The notes beneath the pieces are model-generated. The model searched no databases. It was not told the origin of the DNA and was given only the letters and a program-made list of their open reading frames with translations. Positions 53,239 through 62,031 of a stretch of 64,000 bases of DNA are shown here, one piece after another (within the stretch, counting starts at the first letter, position 1; every line of letters begins with the position of its first letter). Both the position numbers and the translations under genes were made by a program. The DNA is from Nitrososphaerota archaeon (GTDB taxonomy: Archaea > Thermoproteota > Nitrososphaeria > Nitrososphaerales > JACPRH01): positions 1 through 64,000 of the forward strand of contig JAMCPI010000007.1 in the NCBI GenBank assembly GCA_023379805.1. Direction: 5' to 3'.

Positions 53239-53276
53239 GGAACCGATATAACTATCGGTTCCACCCAAACTTTTTT
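53239..53276 (+). terminator. Hairpin plus T-tract terminator
   Basis: A perfect 10-bp stem (GGAACCGATA / TATCGGTTCC) with a TAAC loop, followed by TTTTTT at 53271-53276, 10 nt after the stem's 3' side. The form is that of a bacterial intrinsic terminator and is a clean end to the two-gene operon. Confidence 0.65.
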
Positions 53277-53311
53277 CACATCACTTGATTTCAGGCGGTT
53301 TAGGAAGGCTT

Positions 53312-54052
53312 ATGTATAGGTTTCTACGCAACACTTTAGGTAGGTTGTTACTGAAAAAAAATATGCTGGTGCTTGCTCTTGCACTCGTTCTAACAACCCA
53401 GTTATTAGTGTCCAGTGAACTTAACAGCGCCGATGCTATAACCGGGGGGGCGTATCCGAGTATCCGTGTCGATCTAAAGACGGACAGAGATAACGCTAAA
53501 GGTTTCGAGAGCATTGGAGGCACGTTCGATACTCCGGTGTTCGTCTTAAAACGCGGCAACACAGGAACAATCAACATAACCTTGTCGTCTAGAGAGAACG
53601 AAACAGTCCATGTTGCGTTAAAATATGGTGGGGATGCAAGTATCAACTACCGTTACTGGGGTTCGCCCAAAAATATTCCTGATGGCATCACCTACAGTTT
53701 TGAGCCGTCTGTCAACTTTACTCTTGCACCATATTCCTCGGTAACTAAAACATTGCGCATATCAGCCTCGAAAGACACAGCGATAAGAAACTACAATCTT
53801 ACGCTCGACCTCATATTAGAAAAAGTCAACCCTATATTGGAAACAGGAGTCCAAGAGGAGGACCATGGTCACAGCACCTCGTTAACAATTATTGATATTA
53901 CCCCGACAACTACTCTTACGAGCACAACAACTACGACAATTGCGACAAGATTAACAGAGGGAGCTGTAGAACCTCTAGTTTACGCTTGGGCAATAGGCGC
54001 TACAGCGATTGCGGCAATCTTAGCGGTAGTTGTTCTGAGAAGAAGTAGATAA
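53312..54052 (+). CDS. Surface-anchored protein of unknown function
   Basis: A 246-residue protein: basic start, signal helix (NMLVLALALVLTTQLLVSS), a beta-rich extracellular domain of about 150 residues (TGTINITLSSRENETVHVALKY; SSVTKTLRISASKDTAIRNYNLTLDL in parts) with several N-glycosylation-type NxT/NxS sites, a Thr-rich stalk (TPTTTLTSTTTTTIATR) and a C-terminal helix ending VVLRRSR. This is a typical archaeal cell-surface stalk protein. I start at ATG 53312; a TTG at 53285 would add 9 residues. Function unknown. Confidence 0.72.
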   Translation: MYRFLRNTLGRLLLKKNMLVLALALVLTTQLLVSSELNSADAITGGAYPSIRVDLKTDRDNAKGFESIGGTFDTPVFVLKRGNTGTINITLSSRENETVHVALKYGGDASINYRYWGSPKNIPDGITYSFEPSVNFTLAPYSSVTKTLRISASKDTAIRNYNLTLDLILEKVNPILETGVQEEDHGHSTSLTIIDITPTTTLTSTTTTTIATRLTEGAVEPLVYAWAIGATAIAAILAVVVLRRSR

Positions 54053-54146
54053 AAATAATCGTCGTATTACGACGAAAAACATGCATCTTATCAAACTCCT
54101 CAATATCGCGTTAATTGTAGTTAATAGTTAATCACCCACGTTTTTA

Positions 54147-54171
54147 GCGGGTTCAAGTCCCATCGTCCCCC
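54147..54171 (+). pseudogene. tRNA 3'-end remnant
   Basis: GCGGG-TTCAAGT-CCCAT resembles a T arm (3 G-C pairs, one wobble, one mismatch) and is followed by acceptor-like CGTCCCC. No anticodon or D arm lies upstream. Such 3' fragments are left when an element integrates into a tRNA gene or when a tRNA decays. The stretch 54053-54325 holds no gene besides this and the right copy of the 23-bp repeat. Confidence 0.4.
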
Positions 54172-54245
54172 TGAATAATTTACCAAAAATAACGATTGGT
54201 CATTGTCCTCGGCCAAGTAGGGGAAGAGGGTCAGTATAAGGCGTC

Positions 54246-54268
54246 GCAAGTGGTAGACTGTACTGAGC
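54246..54268 (+). repeat. 23-bp repeat, right copy
   Basis: Matches 50769-50791 at 21 of 23 positions in the same orientation; GGGGAAGA also lies 18-30 nt upstream of both copies. The pair encloses a 3.5-kb patch of accessory genes. Confidence 0.5.
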
Positions 54269-54325
54269 CACGGCTACGCAATCGGATGAAACATGCTGTA
54301 ATCGGGTTAGTTCAGTTGGCTTTAG

Positions 54326-55093
54326 TTAGTCTTCGGTTTCCTCTCCGCCTCTCAGTATTCTTGCTAAAGTTGCGGAGAGCTCTATGATTCCTTCTTGTGT
54401 GACTGATGAGAACGGTATTAATTCGTAGTTGAAACCGGCTTTGGATAGGTCTCGGATAATGCTACTGCTTAGGATGTAGTCGATGCCGCTGGTTCCGCTC
54501 TTCTCTTTAGCTAGTGCGTCTTCTAGTGCTGCGCGGTTTGATGACCATTTCATTGCTTTTTTCCAAGCGTCTCCGGATAGATCTTTCTTTGAAAGCACAG
54601 GTATTTGCGGTGCTTTTAGCCGTAGTTGCATTGATGCAGCTAATAGTGCGATTGAGACGTAATTTGTGGGTGTAGCGACGAGCGAGGCGTCGAAGAGAAA
54701 GATGATGCACCGGTTTTCACAGGTGAAGTTCTCGACGAAGTAGGGTCCGCTCTGCCTGTAGGCGAAGAGCTCCACTTGACCTGGTGTATCAAAGATCACG
54801 TAGTCGGGATTCAGCTCATCCACCTGTTCCTGTATCTGAGGCAAACGCGTTGCGATCATATCAGAAGCAAAAATAAGCGCTCCATTCGGGCCGAGCTGGT
54901 AAGATTCCATCACGGACTCAATATCGATATGGTCTCGAACGTCCACATCAGGTGAGTAGGGGAGACTGAAAGCTCCCGGATCAAGATTAACCACTACGGC
55001 CGTCGCCCCCTTATCAGCATACCACGGCTTCAGAATCGATGTTAGCCGAGACTTACCTGAGCCAGCTGTTCCAGTAACAAAAATCGCGTGCAT
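54326..55093 (-). CDS. GPN-loop GTPase
   Basis: A 255-residue GTPase of the XAB1/GPN family. G1 is GTAGSGKS, the signature Gly-Pro-Asn loop is in LGPNGALIF, G3 is DTPGQVELF and the G4-like motif SKKDL. GPN proteins are dimers; eukaryotic ones help assemble RNA polymerase II, and the archaeal role is presumed similar. It stands alone on its strand, next to the zinc-ribbon gene. Confidence 0.93.
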   Translation of the reverse strand: MHAIFVTGTAGSGKSRLTSILKPWYADKGATAVVVNLDPGAFSLPYSPDVDVRDHIDIESVMESYQLGPNGALIFASDMIATRLPQIQEQVDELNPDYVIFDTPGQVELFAYRQSGPYFVENFTCENRCIIFLFDASLVATPTNYVSIALLAASMQLRLKAPQIPVLSKKDLSGDAWKKAMKWSSNRAALEDALAKEKSGTSGIDYILSSSIIRDLSKAGFNYELIPFSSVTQEGIIELSATLARILRGGEETED

Positions 55094-55166
55094 CCTCTAC
55101 GTTTTGCATTAGTGACCAATTAAAGGTATAGTGACGGCGGGGTCTTCTGGCTTCGATCTGTTCTTT

Positions 55167-55340
55167 CTACTTCTTGGCTAGCCATTCGCTGAGAGTTACG
55201 TCAGGCGGATGCTCTTTTACCGCGGTGAACCCGCAGTTCTTGCATCTGATTGTTGATTGAATGGCGTTGCGGACAGGGTTTCTCTTAGATGCGACTGTGG
55301 CTTCGGAACCACATTTCGGACAGGCTATCTTCTCGCTCAC
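55167..55340 (-). CDS. Small zinc-ribbon protein
   Basis: A 57-residue protein from GTG at 55340 to TAG at 55167-55169. Two CxxC knuckles (ACPKCGSEA and RCKNCGFTA) lie 24 residues apart, then EHPPDVTLSEWLAKK. This is a typical archaeal zinc ribbon. A 12-bp palindrome CCACATATGTGG lies 2 nt upstream of the start (55342-55353) and may be an operator. Partner unknown; close to the GPN GTPase gene and on the same strand. Confidence 0.78.
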   Translation of the reverse strand: MSEKIACPKCGSEATVASKRNPVRNAIQSTIRCKNCGFTAVKEHPPDVTLSEWLAKK

Positions 55341-55466
55341 ACCACATATGTGGCAGAATCAGGTTAATGAGTCTAACGAAAAAAATATCAAAACCGAGTT
55401 ACTTTTGCTCATAGAAGACTTGGAACCAGGTGCATGTTTGTGGTGGGCGGTTCTACTGCTTCTTTG

Positions 55467-56684
55467 CTAGCGTTCTTCGGATTCGCCTATTATCTTCTCA
55501 GCGTATCTTAACGCTTTTGTTCTTACCCGCTCATCTATGTCTAGCTGTTCTAGCTGCTCCTTGATCAGATTCTGGATGCTGCGGGCATCTCTTCGGAATG
55601 CGATTTCAGGCTCCATCTCCCAATCGGTCTGAATGACATGGTAGAGTATGCCCTTCTTCTGCAGCTCACTTTCCAAGTCCCCGATATTGAGGACTACTCT
55701 ACGTGGAATCTTGACGAGCATCCTGAGCAATGCGCCTCTCGGAATGTTCGCTGTCTCAATTATCTTCTTTAAACCGGCCGTAGGATCTGTTGTTGGAAGG
55801 TTAGCTGCCTTTATGCTCATCATGGGTCTGCTCGGTAAAGGCTGGTAGCTCGGCTTCAACTCACCCTTTTCCTCCTCCAACACTAGATACGCCTTCTCCT
55901 GACCTTCCTCGCCGAAGCTCATTCGCTCGATGGAGCCGGGGTAGTAGACGGGGCCGCCGAGGATGGCCTGAGGCATATGTATATGCCCCATAGCTATGTA
56001 ATCCACCTTTCCCTGAAGCAGAGTCTCAGCCCAAATTGGGATTTCAAAGGATACGAAGCTTCTCTCTGAGCCGTAGGTGGCTCCTGAAACAGTTCCGTGC
56101 GCCATAACTATAAGGTGCTCCACCTCCTTGAGCCGTTGATCCTCAAGCAGCCGGCTGATCAAATTTCTTAGAAACAGGTTGTACCGTTCCTTTAGATCCT
56201 GATTGCTCTCAATCTCTTCAAGATGAACTGCGGATTGAGGCGCCAAGTACGGAATAGGGATGAACCCCACTTTTCTGTTGTCTCTCGCCTGAAGTATCAA
56301 TGGCTTCTCCGGTAAATCCGACTGCAGGTAGAAGCGGGGTGCACGCGCCTCCGCCAAGCCCCGTGTCATACTGAGCGATGGTGCCGCCTTCGGAACATCG
56401 TGGTTACCGGGGATCGCGATTACCTGAACCCCTGCATCTGAAAGTCTCCCGATACGTGTTGAGAAGTCGACGAAGGTTCGGCCGCCGGGATTGGTGCTGT
56501 GAAAGATATCTCCGCACATGAGGAAGAAGTCGTACTTCTCGCGGATAGCGCGGTCAACCATTAGATCGAAGTTCGATAGAAGATCTAGCCGCCGCTCCTC
56601 CGAAGCCCTGTGCCCCATTACTGCATCGATGAATGTGAGGCCTAGATGCATATCCGCTGTGTGAAGAATCTTCAAAGTACCCAT
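55467..56684 (-). CDS. Mre11/SbcD-like DNA repair nuclease
   Basis: A 405-residue metallophosphoesterase. All metal motifs are present: HTADMHLG, CGDIFHS, PGNHDVP, MAHGTVSG and MGHIHMP. The C-terminal part (residues 280-405) is helical and charged. No Rad50/SbcC ATPase, HerA or NurA gene is adjacent, which differs from the usual archaeal mre11-rad50 operon. It may be a YhaO/SbcD-like member acting with an unlinked partner. Confidence 0.88.
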   Translation of the reverse strand: MGTLKILHTADMHLGLTFIDAVMGHRASEERRLDLLSNFDLMVDRAIREKYDFFLMCGDIFHSTNPGGRTFVDFSTRIGRLSDAGVQVIAIPGNHDVPKAAPSLSMTRGLAEARAPRFYLQSDLPEKPLILQARDNRKVGFIPIPYLAPQSAVHLEEIESNQDLKERYNLFLRNLISRLLEDQRLKEVEHLIVMAHGTVSGATYGSERSFVSFEIPIWAETLLQGKVDYIAMGHIHMPQAILGGPVYYPGSIERMSFGEEGQEKAYLVLEEEKGELKPSYQPLPSRPMMSIKAANLPTTDPTAGLKKIIETANIPRGALLRMLVKIPRRVVLNIGDLESELQKKGILYHVIQTDWEMEPEIAFRRDARSIQNLIKEQLEQLDIDERVRTKALRYAEKIIGESEER

Positions 56685-56700
56685 CTCAACCTACTGCCCG

Positions 56701-57924
56701 CTACCTCCATCTCAACGTGGTCTCTGCTAAGGTCAACGACTTAACCTTTCGAAGCGTTTCATCCCTTATCTGCTCAACTCTTTTGAAGCTGCGGACAATA
56801 TCTCCATCAACAATCAAGTCGGTTAGCAGAGGCTCGAACCCATCGGGCGCCGGCTCATCCGCTTCAGTAACGATATCTTCGAAGCCCTTTAGACTCCGGT
56901 ACACCTGTTTTCTTCCAGCAAGATCACCTCTCTTCGCTAATGGAACAAAGGTGTCGCCACGCTTCACCTCCACAATTTTCGCGTTGAAGTCAACGGCCTT
57001 TGCGCTGCTCACAGAGGTACCTACTCCGAAGCCGTCAGCGATATCTGCGAGTTCAGCCACCGTGTCCTCGTCAAGTCCGCCTGAGAGAAAGATCTTCACC
57101 TTCTCTCCTCCTCGAATGTTGAGTTCCCATCGGACCTCTTCAACGATTTTTCTCCAATTTCCTCTTCGGGAACTTGGTGTATCAAGCCTGACTGCACTCA
57201 ACCGTTCACCCAATGCTTCAAAGGCCGCAATAGCCTCGGTCTTCTCATCTGCGAAGGTGTCTATCAACGCTATTCTAGAGACATCCGGAGGCATCACTTC
57301 ATCAAAGGCCTTCCACGCCAAAACCTGATCTCCGAAGCAAAGAATCAATGAGTGAGGCATTGTTCCCTGCGCCTTCATCCCCAGCAGCTCACCTGAGAGT
57401 ATGTTCGAAACCCCATCCATCCCACCTATGAACGCTGCTCGATCTATCATCGGCGCCAAGGCCGGATGAGCCCTCCTCGATCCGAAGCTAAGCAGAATCT
57501 TCTCACCCGCAGCTATTCTAATCCTAGCCGACTTCGTAGAGATGCCACTTGAACTGCATAGAAAGCCGAGTAGAGGCGTCTCATACTTGGCGAACTCGCT
57601 ATATCTTCCATGGATCTGCATAACCGGTTCAACTATCGCTGAGCCGGGTCTTGACAGGAAGACCTCGCCCTCCTCCATCGCCTTAACATCCACTCGACAT
57701 CCTTCAAGGAGCTTCGCTACCTCATAAATTCCCGTAACCACCCCCCATTCCGCATCCTCTGGGAGGTGCCGCGTGTAAACCTCCATTACAACCTCAGGAT
57801 CAACATGCTTCTCCCGGAGAACCTCAACAGCGTGTTCAAAATAGATATCAGTAGTCTCGGCGCTCTTAACCTCCTCTTCAAGAGCCAGCCAGAAAAGCCG
57901 ATCAGCCAGATCCTTACTACTCAA
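56701..57924 (-). CDS. Nicotinate phosphoribosyltransferase
   Basis: A protein of about 407 residues of the archaeal NAPRTase type: EEEVKSAETTDIYFEHAVEVL, GRYSEFAKYETPLLGFL, FGSRRAHPALAPMIDRAAFIGGMDGVSN, FLSGGLDEDTVAELAD. It joins nicotinate to PRPP in NAD salvage. The frame is open to 58065, overlapping the fdhD gene, but the first 47 residues look non-family. A TTTATTAT box near 57958-57966 supports the TTG at 57924; TTG at 57957 is the other choice. Confidence 0.9.
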   Translation of the reverse strand: MSSKDLADRLFWLALEEEVKSAETTDIYFEHAVEVLREKHVDPEVVMEVYTRHLPEDAEWGVVTGIYEVAKLLEGCRVDVKAMEEGEVFLSRPGSAIVEPVMQIHGRYSEFAKYETPLLGFLCSSSGISTKSARIRIAAGEKILLSFGSRRAHPALAPMIDRAAFIGGMDGVSNILSGELLGMKAQGTMPHSLILCFGDQVLAWKAFDEVMPPDVSRIALIDTFADEKTEAIAAFEALGERLSAVRLDTPSSRRGNWRKIVEEVRWELNIRGGEKVKIFLSGGLDEDTVAELADIADGFGVGTSVSSAKAVDFNAKIVEVKRGDTFVPLAKRGDLAGRKQVYRSLKGFEDIVTEADEPAPDGFEPLLTDLIVDGDIVRSFKRVEQIRDETLRKVKSLTLAETTLRWR

Positions 57925-57998
57925 GATTACGTCCTGAGTAATATTGGTCTTGATCAAATAATAAATTTGATCATTCTGTAGAAGCGGCCGTTTCCTTA

Positions 57999-59069
57999 CT
58001 ATTGGGACAGCCGGATTCGATCTGTTCCTGAGTAGATGTCGAATCTGTTTGCGGTTGCATAGCAAATTAAGGTGATGCCTGTTCTCTGAGCAGCTAGGAC
58101 TCCTGAGTATATCGGTCCCCGCATTGAGGCGGAGATCGGGATGTTCATACGCGCCGCCTTCAGAACCATGCTGGCAGGTTGGCGTCCGGAGGTTATAATG
58201 ATGCTTCGGGAGAAATCTACCTGATCACGGGCGCCTGCTCCGAGAACCTTGTCAACGGCGCTGTGTCTGCTGACGTCGAGAACATAGTGCTTCAAGACGC
58301 CTTTTTCAAAAAGAGCTGCTGAATGTATTCCACCGGGATGCTTGTCCGTCTTACCCTGCGTGTTGAACTCCAGCACAAGCCTGCTAAGATCCTCTGCATC
58401 AACTTGGTAGGCTGCCTGTACCTTTGGAAGATGCTCGGTCGCGGTTGCCTGCAGATAATGTTCAAGTGAAAGGCATTCGCTTGTGATTAACTGAATCTTT
58501 TCTGCTTCTTTAACTCTGTTAGACACATCCTTATCTGTCTCAACCTCTACATTATTCCCTCGAACCTTCAGCCGCCGAATTTGGTTCATCTCATCTACAA
58601 TTCCTTCGTCAAGCAGGTAGCCCACAGCTAAATCGTCAAGACGGTTAGGGGTTGCCATTATAGCCGCCACCTCTCGCCCATTCACCTTCAAATATACGGG
58701 GATCTCCAGCGTCACATCGCTTTCCATACTCTTCAAGCCTCCGTCTCTAAGCTGCAGCCTGTAATGCTTCACTCGTTTACTGGACATCTCCACATCCTCC
58801 TCCTGCTCAGAAACAGCTTTAGCAACACCCTTTCGGACATAGAATACTATCCGACCACCAGCCTCCTCCTCTTCAACCCTGAGAACCTCGTTGCCCACAC
58901 GGTTAGCCCAAACTGGAATATCGGTCTTGGTAGCCGGGTCTCGCGTGATAATCTTCAATACCTGTCCTGGCTCCAGACCTTTCAACGCCTCCCGAGTCAA
59001 CAGAATCGGCAGTGGACAGACCGCATCTTCAGTATCCAAAACCTCGCTAGGTCTGGGTGTCTCAGACAT
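57999..59069 (-). CDS. TusA-FdhD fusion: sulfur carrier plus formate dehydrogenase sulfurtransferase
   Basis: A 356-residue two-domain protein. Residues 9-80 are a TusA/SirA sulfur carrier: DAVCPLPILLTREALKGLEPGQVL with the sulfur-accepting Cys18. After a charged linker, residues 115-356 are FdhD: LEIPVYLKVNGREV, TPNRLDDLAVGYLLDEGIV, HPGGIHSAALF, DVSRHSAVDKVLGAG, TSGRQPASMVLKAARMNIP. FdhD moves sulfur from a desulfurase to the Mo/W cofactor. The usual CxxC loop is reduced to one Cys199 (TSECLSLEHY). A fusion would hand sulfur on directly. The likely client here is a tungsten/molybdenum enzyme. Confidence 0.88.
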   Translation of the reverse strand: MSETPRPSEVLDTEDAVCPLPILLTREALKGLEPGQVLKIITRDPATKTDIPVWANRVGNEVLRVEEEEAGGRIVFYVRKGVAKAVSEQEEDVEMSSKRVKHYRLQLRDGGLKSMESDVTLEIPVYLKVNGREVAAIMATPNRLDDLAVGYLLDEGIVDEMNQIRRLKVRGNNVEVETDKDVSNRVKEAEKIQLITSECLSLEHYLQATATEHLPKVQAAYQVDAEDLSRLVLEFNTQGKTDKHPGGIHSAALFEKGVLKHYVLDVSRHSAVDKVLGAGARDQVDFSRSIIITSGRQPASMVLKAARMNIPISASMRGPIYSGVLAAQRTGITLICYATANRFDIYSGTDRIRLSQ

Positions 59070-59194
59070 CTAGCTGTATCCACGCGCATCAAGTTATAAT
59101 AGTTACGCCTAGATGGTGTTCCACTATTCAATTAGCCGTGGGGGTCATTAACTTAGCCTATGGCTATCCAGTGCTGTTGCGTTGTCTGTCGCCG

Positions 59195-59605
59195 TTAGCG
59201 GATTGGTGAACGTGCACCGCAGGCTTCGCAGACGAGGAATGCTAGGCGCTTCTCTTTCTCTGTGTGGGTGTCTGGTCTTCCGCATATGGGGCAAACAACC
59301 CTTTCCTTCATGTATCGGTTGAGCAGTGCGCTGAATGACCCTTTATCTTTTCGACCAATGAATATGGCTCTTTCACCGTCTAGTGAGGCCGCTGTTGCGA
59401 GCTCTTTAGCCAAGTACATAAGGACCTTATCTGGATCACGCCGCAAAATTCTTGGATACTCCATGAAGTTCTTGAAGATGGTCTTACGTCCCTGCCAGTA
59501 AATCTCCGGCTCAGGCAGCTCAATTCTCTCAACCGGCCCCTTCACATAGGATGCGCCTAATCCTTCTCTAAGTCGCTTCAAAAGCTGCTCGTAATTCGAA
59601 TCCAT
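59195..59605 (-). CDS. Translation initiation factor aIF2 beta subunit
   Basis: A 136-residue protein: YEQLLKRLREGLG at the start, ELPEPEIYWQGRKTIFKNFMEYPRILRRDPDKVLMYLAKEL in the middle and a C-terminal zinc finger (VCPICGRPDTHTEKEKRLAFLVCEACGARSPIR in parts). It is part of the initiator tRNA-binding aIF2 complex. Standard length; no odd feature. Confidence 0.94.
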   Translation of the reverse strand: MDSNYEQLLKRLREGLGASYVKGPVERIELPEPEIYWQGRKTIFKNFMEYPRILRRDPDKVLMYLAKELATAASLDGERAIFIGRKDKGSFSALLNRYMKERVVCPICGRPDTHTEKEKRLAFLVCEACGARSPIR

Positions 59606-59795
59606 CTTTTAACTCACTGCACTCCTTTTTCCTCTTCACTCAGCTTCACCAAGATTGAGCCTAAAAGCATTATGCTAACCACTTAGCCGCTACAGAATAA
59701 TGTCGCCTAACTATCTTAGCTTCACAATAATGCACCTGCTCAATTGAATTGGCTACAGAGAAAACTAGTAATACCTACTCCCCAAATTCATCTTT

Positions 59796-60233
59796 ATGAC
59801 ATCTAAAGGCTGCATTTTCTGTCGAATAGTCCTAGGTGAGATACCTAGCCGCAAGGTCTTTGAGGATGACTCCACGTTAGCGGTACTGGATGTCTCTCCT
59901 CTAGCACCAGGACACACTCTCGTTATTCCAAAGACGCATATTGAGAGAGTTGAAGACCTGAGTCCTGAGATCAGCAACGCCTTATTCTCAACCGTCCAGC
60001 ATCTTACAGGCCCTATTCGTCGCTCTGTCAACGCGCAGGCTCTCACGATTGGTATTAATGATGGGCGAGAAGCTGGACAGGTAGTTCCACACGTTCACGT
60101 TCACCTCATCCCACGCACCCGGAGCGACGGAGGAGGAACAATACACTCCATTATGAGCCGAAGACCACAGTTAAGCGATGATGAAATGACCAGGATCGCT
60201 GTAACGATACTGGAAGAGGAATCATCCAGGTGA
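59796..60233 (+). CDS. HIT-family nucleotide hydrolase
   Basis: A 145-residue protein: CIFCRIVLGEIPSRKVFEDD at the start, GHTLVIPKTHIE, and the histidine triad HVHVHLIPR. HIT proteins cleave nucleotide conjugates such as AMP-lysine or AMP-NH2. Nearby genes give no further hint of the substrate. The two Cys near the N-terminus plus His may bind zinc as in Hint proteins. Confidence 0.92.
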   Translation: MTSKGCIFCRIVLGEIPSRKVFEDDSTLAVLDVSPLAPGHTLVIPKTHIERVEDLSPEISNALFSTVQHLTGPIRRSVNAQALTIGINDGREAGQVVPHVHVHLIPRTRSDGGGTIHSIMSRRPQLSDDEMTRIAVTILEEESSR

Positions 60234-60241
60234 GATGTCAC

Positions 60242-60249
60242 ATAAATAC
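60242..60249 (+). promoter_or_regulatory. TATA box of coiled-coil gene
   Basis: ATAAATAC is centred about 28 nt before the ATG at 60274; a near-leaderless transcript is predicted. Confidence 0.5.
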
Positions 60250-60273
60250 TTCTTCACCTAATTATCACTAGGC

Positions 60274-61920
60274 ATGCTTAAGACCGCCAGCATTCCATTC
60301 TTCCATTACGACAACAACTACCGCAATAATCGCGGTGATAAGTCACCATCTGATGTTTTCAGCCGGGCAGCTGAATTGGCAGTTATCACCGGTTTTTCAG
60401 AGGCCGGTCGCCGACGAAGAAGCCTCATTCTAGGAGAAGAAGAGCGACTGAACTACATCGCGCCCTTCTCCTATATTATCCACGCCTATCCATGGCGCGG
60501 GATGGTGCTTCTCATGAAACCTTTCAAATCATCAGGAGCAGATTTGAATCTTGGCGCGGTTACTGATTTCCACGACTTTAGTGTCAGGCTGAAGTGGGCT
60601 TCAGGCAATCACCGAAGATACACTCGGTTCTTAAAGGATAATGCGCGTCTCCTAGAGAAGACTACTACGCGTGACGTTGTTGAGCTCGGAGGATTCATCC
60701 CAGACTGTGAAACCGCTTCTATGATTGTAGCAGAGGCAAAGCCTGTTGCAGGGTTTCCCTTCGGAGGAATCCTCCCATACCCTCTGGACAGCGAGGAGGC
60801 GAAGCGGCGGGCCGCTAGATTTGATGAAGTATGGCGCTCGGTAGGGCTTGACCTAGAAAATCTCTCAAACATCTCATCGATGTTGAAGCAGCAGCTGGAT
60901 ATGCAGAATGAATGCGTCAAAGTTGAGATTAACCTAATTGAGGAGAAGGCGAAGCGCGAAGCAGAACGGGCTACACCGTCAATCCATAGGGCTTCGAAGA
61001 AACTTGAGAGGAAGCTAGGTTCAGAGACGCAGCTGTTGGAGCGAGGTTACAGGAAGGACTTTTCCGCCTATTCTAAGACAACTCGGAAACTAGAGAGCGA
61101 GCTTAAGCATCGCAGACAGCAAGAGACTAGGTTCAAACTTGAGAAGGAGAAGAGGGAGAAGCAAGGCGATAAATTCGGCAAAGCGTTCTGGGCGAGAGAG
61201 ATAAGAGCCTGCAGACGCAAAATAGCTATTATTGAGAAACGACTGAGCCAAGAAGGCGAGAAAGCAAACTACCTGAGATCTCAGCTTGTTAAGAACATCG
61301 AAGAAATTAGAGCAGGCTACGCTGAGAAAATTAGCTTTGAACGGCAAGCCATAAACAGGATTGAGAAGCAATGTAATCAAAGCATAGATGTGTTGAAAGA
61401 AGAGATGCAACTGCTAGAGAAGTACACCACCAAGATTACGGACAATGCCAGCAAATTAGTCGAGCTGAAGCAGCAAGAAATGCGTCGGCTAGGTGACTTT
61501 GTGGTTCCTTGGAAGATTAAGGAACCCGTCGCGATATCTATTCCGTTTTACCTCACAAGATACTCTTCGCGGGCTGAAACTCGTTACAGCATCATTCCAC
61601 CAGTTAAGGTTGAGACCGACTCATCACGGTTAAACCGAGCTGCATTTAGGCTGGTCGGGCTTGAAGGCAGGATGACCGCCATACTAAAACCGCTAGATAC
61701 AACGCTTTCAGATATGATTGTTAATGATATGTCTGGGAACTTAGCGGATGTTCTCTTCGCTCTCAAGGCTGATGAGGAGGCCACCCGACTCAATCTTTTC
61801 TTCTCAGCGCGTTTTCAACAGATGGTTAAGAAAGGGTTAGACGAGATAGTTGAGAAGAAGCTGCTCAGCCGAAATGAGGCGTCGAGAATCGAGGAGCAAA
61901 AGATGCATTGGCGAATATAG
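60274..61920 (+). CDS. Large coiled-coil protein of unknown function
   Basis: A 548-residue protein. The first 200 residues are globular (FFHYDNNYRNN; NYIAPFSYIIHAYPWRGMVLLMKPF; GGILPYPLDSEEAKRRAA). Residues 210-400 form a long charged coiled coil full of Lys, Glu and Arg. A C-terminal globular part follows (WKIKEPVAISIPFYLTRY; YSIIPPVKVETD). No transmembrane segment and no nucleotide-binding motif is seen. Globular-coil-globular layout recalls tethering or scaffold proteins. Another coiled-coil gene lies at 62531-63808 on the other strand. Confidence 0.75.
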   Translation: MLKTASIPFFHYDNNYRNNRGDKSPSDVFSRAAELAVITGFSEAGRRRRSLILGEEERLNYIAPFSYIIHAYPWRGMVLLMKPFKSSGADLNLGAVTDFHDFSVRLKWASGNHRRYTRFLKDNARLLEKTTTRDVVELGGFIPDCETASMIVAEAKPVAGFPFGGILPYPLDSEEAKRRAARFDEVWRSVGLDLENLSNISSMLKQQLDMQNECVKVEINLIEEKAKREAERATPSIHRASKKLERKLGSETQLLERGYRKDFSAYSKTTRKLESELKHRRQQETRFKLEKEKREKQGDKFGKAFWAREIRACRRKIAIIEKRLSQEGEKANYLRSQLVKNIEEIRAGYAEKISFERQAINRIEKQCNQSIDVLKEEMQLLEKYTTKITDNASKLVELKQQEMRRLGDFVVPWKIKEPVAISIPFYLTRYSSRAETRYSIIPPVKVETDSSRLNRAAFRLVGLEGRMTAILKPLDTTLSDMIVNDMSGNLADVLFALKADEEATRLNLFFSARFQQMVKKGLDEIVEKKLLSRNEASRIEEQKMHWRI

Positions 61921-62031
61921 GCGAGTGACCCGCTAACTGTTCCTAAAACTGCGCAGCAACCCAGTAAAGTAAGTGAGATTACCTGTATTGTTGCGCAGAA
62001 TCCCCGCTCTATTTGTCTTTGAGCTGTTCGT

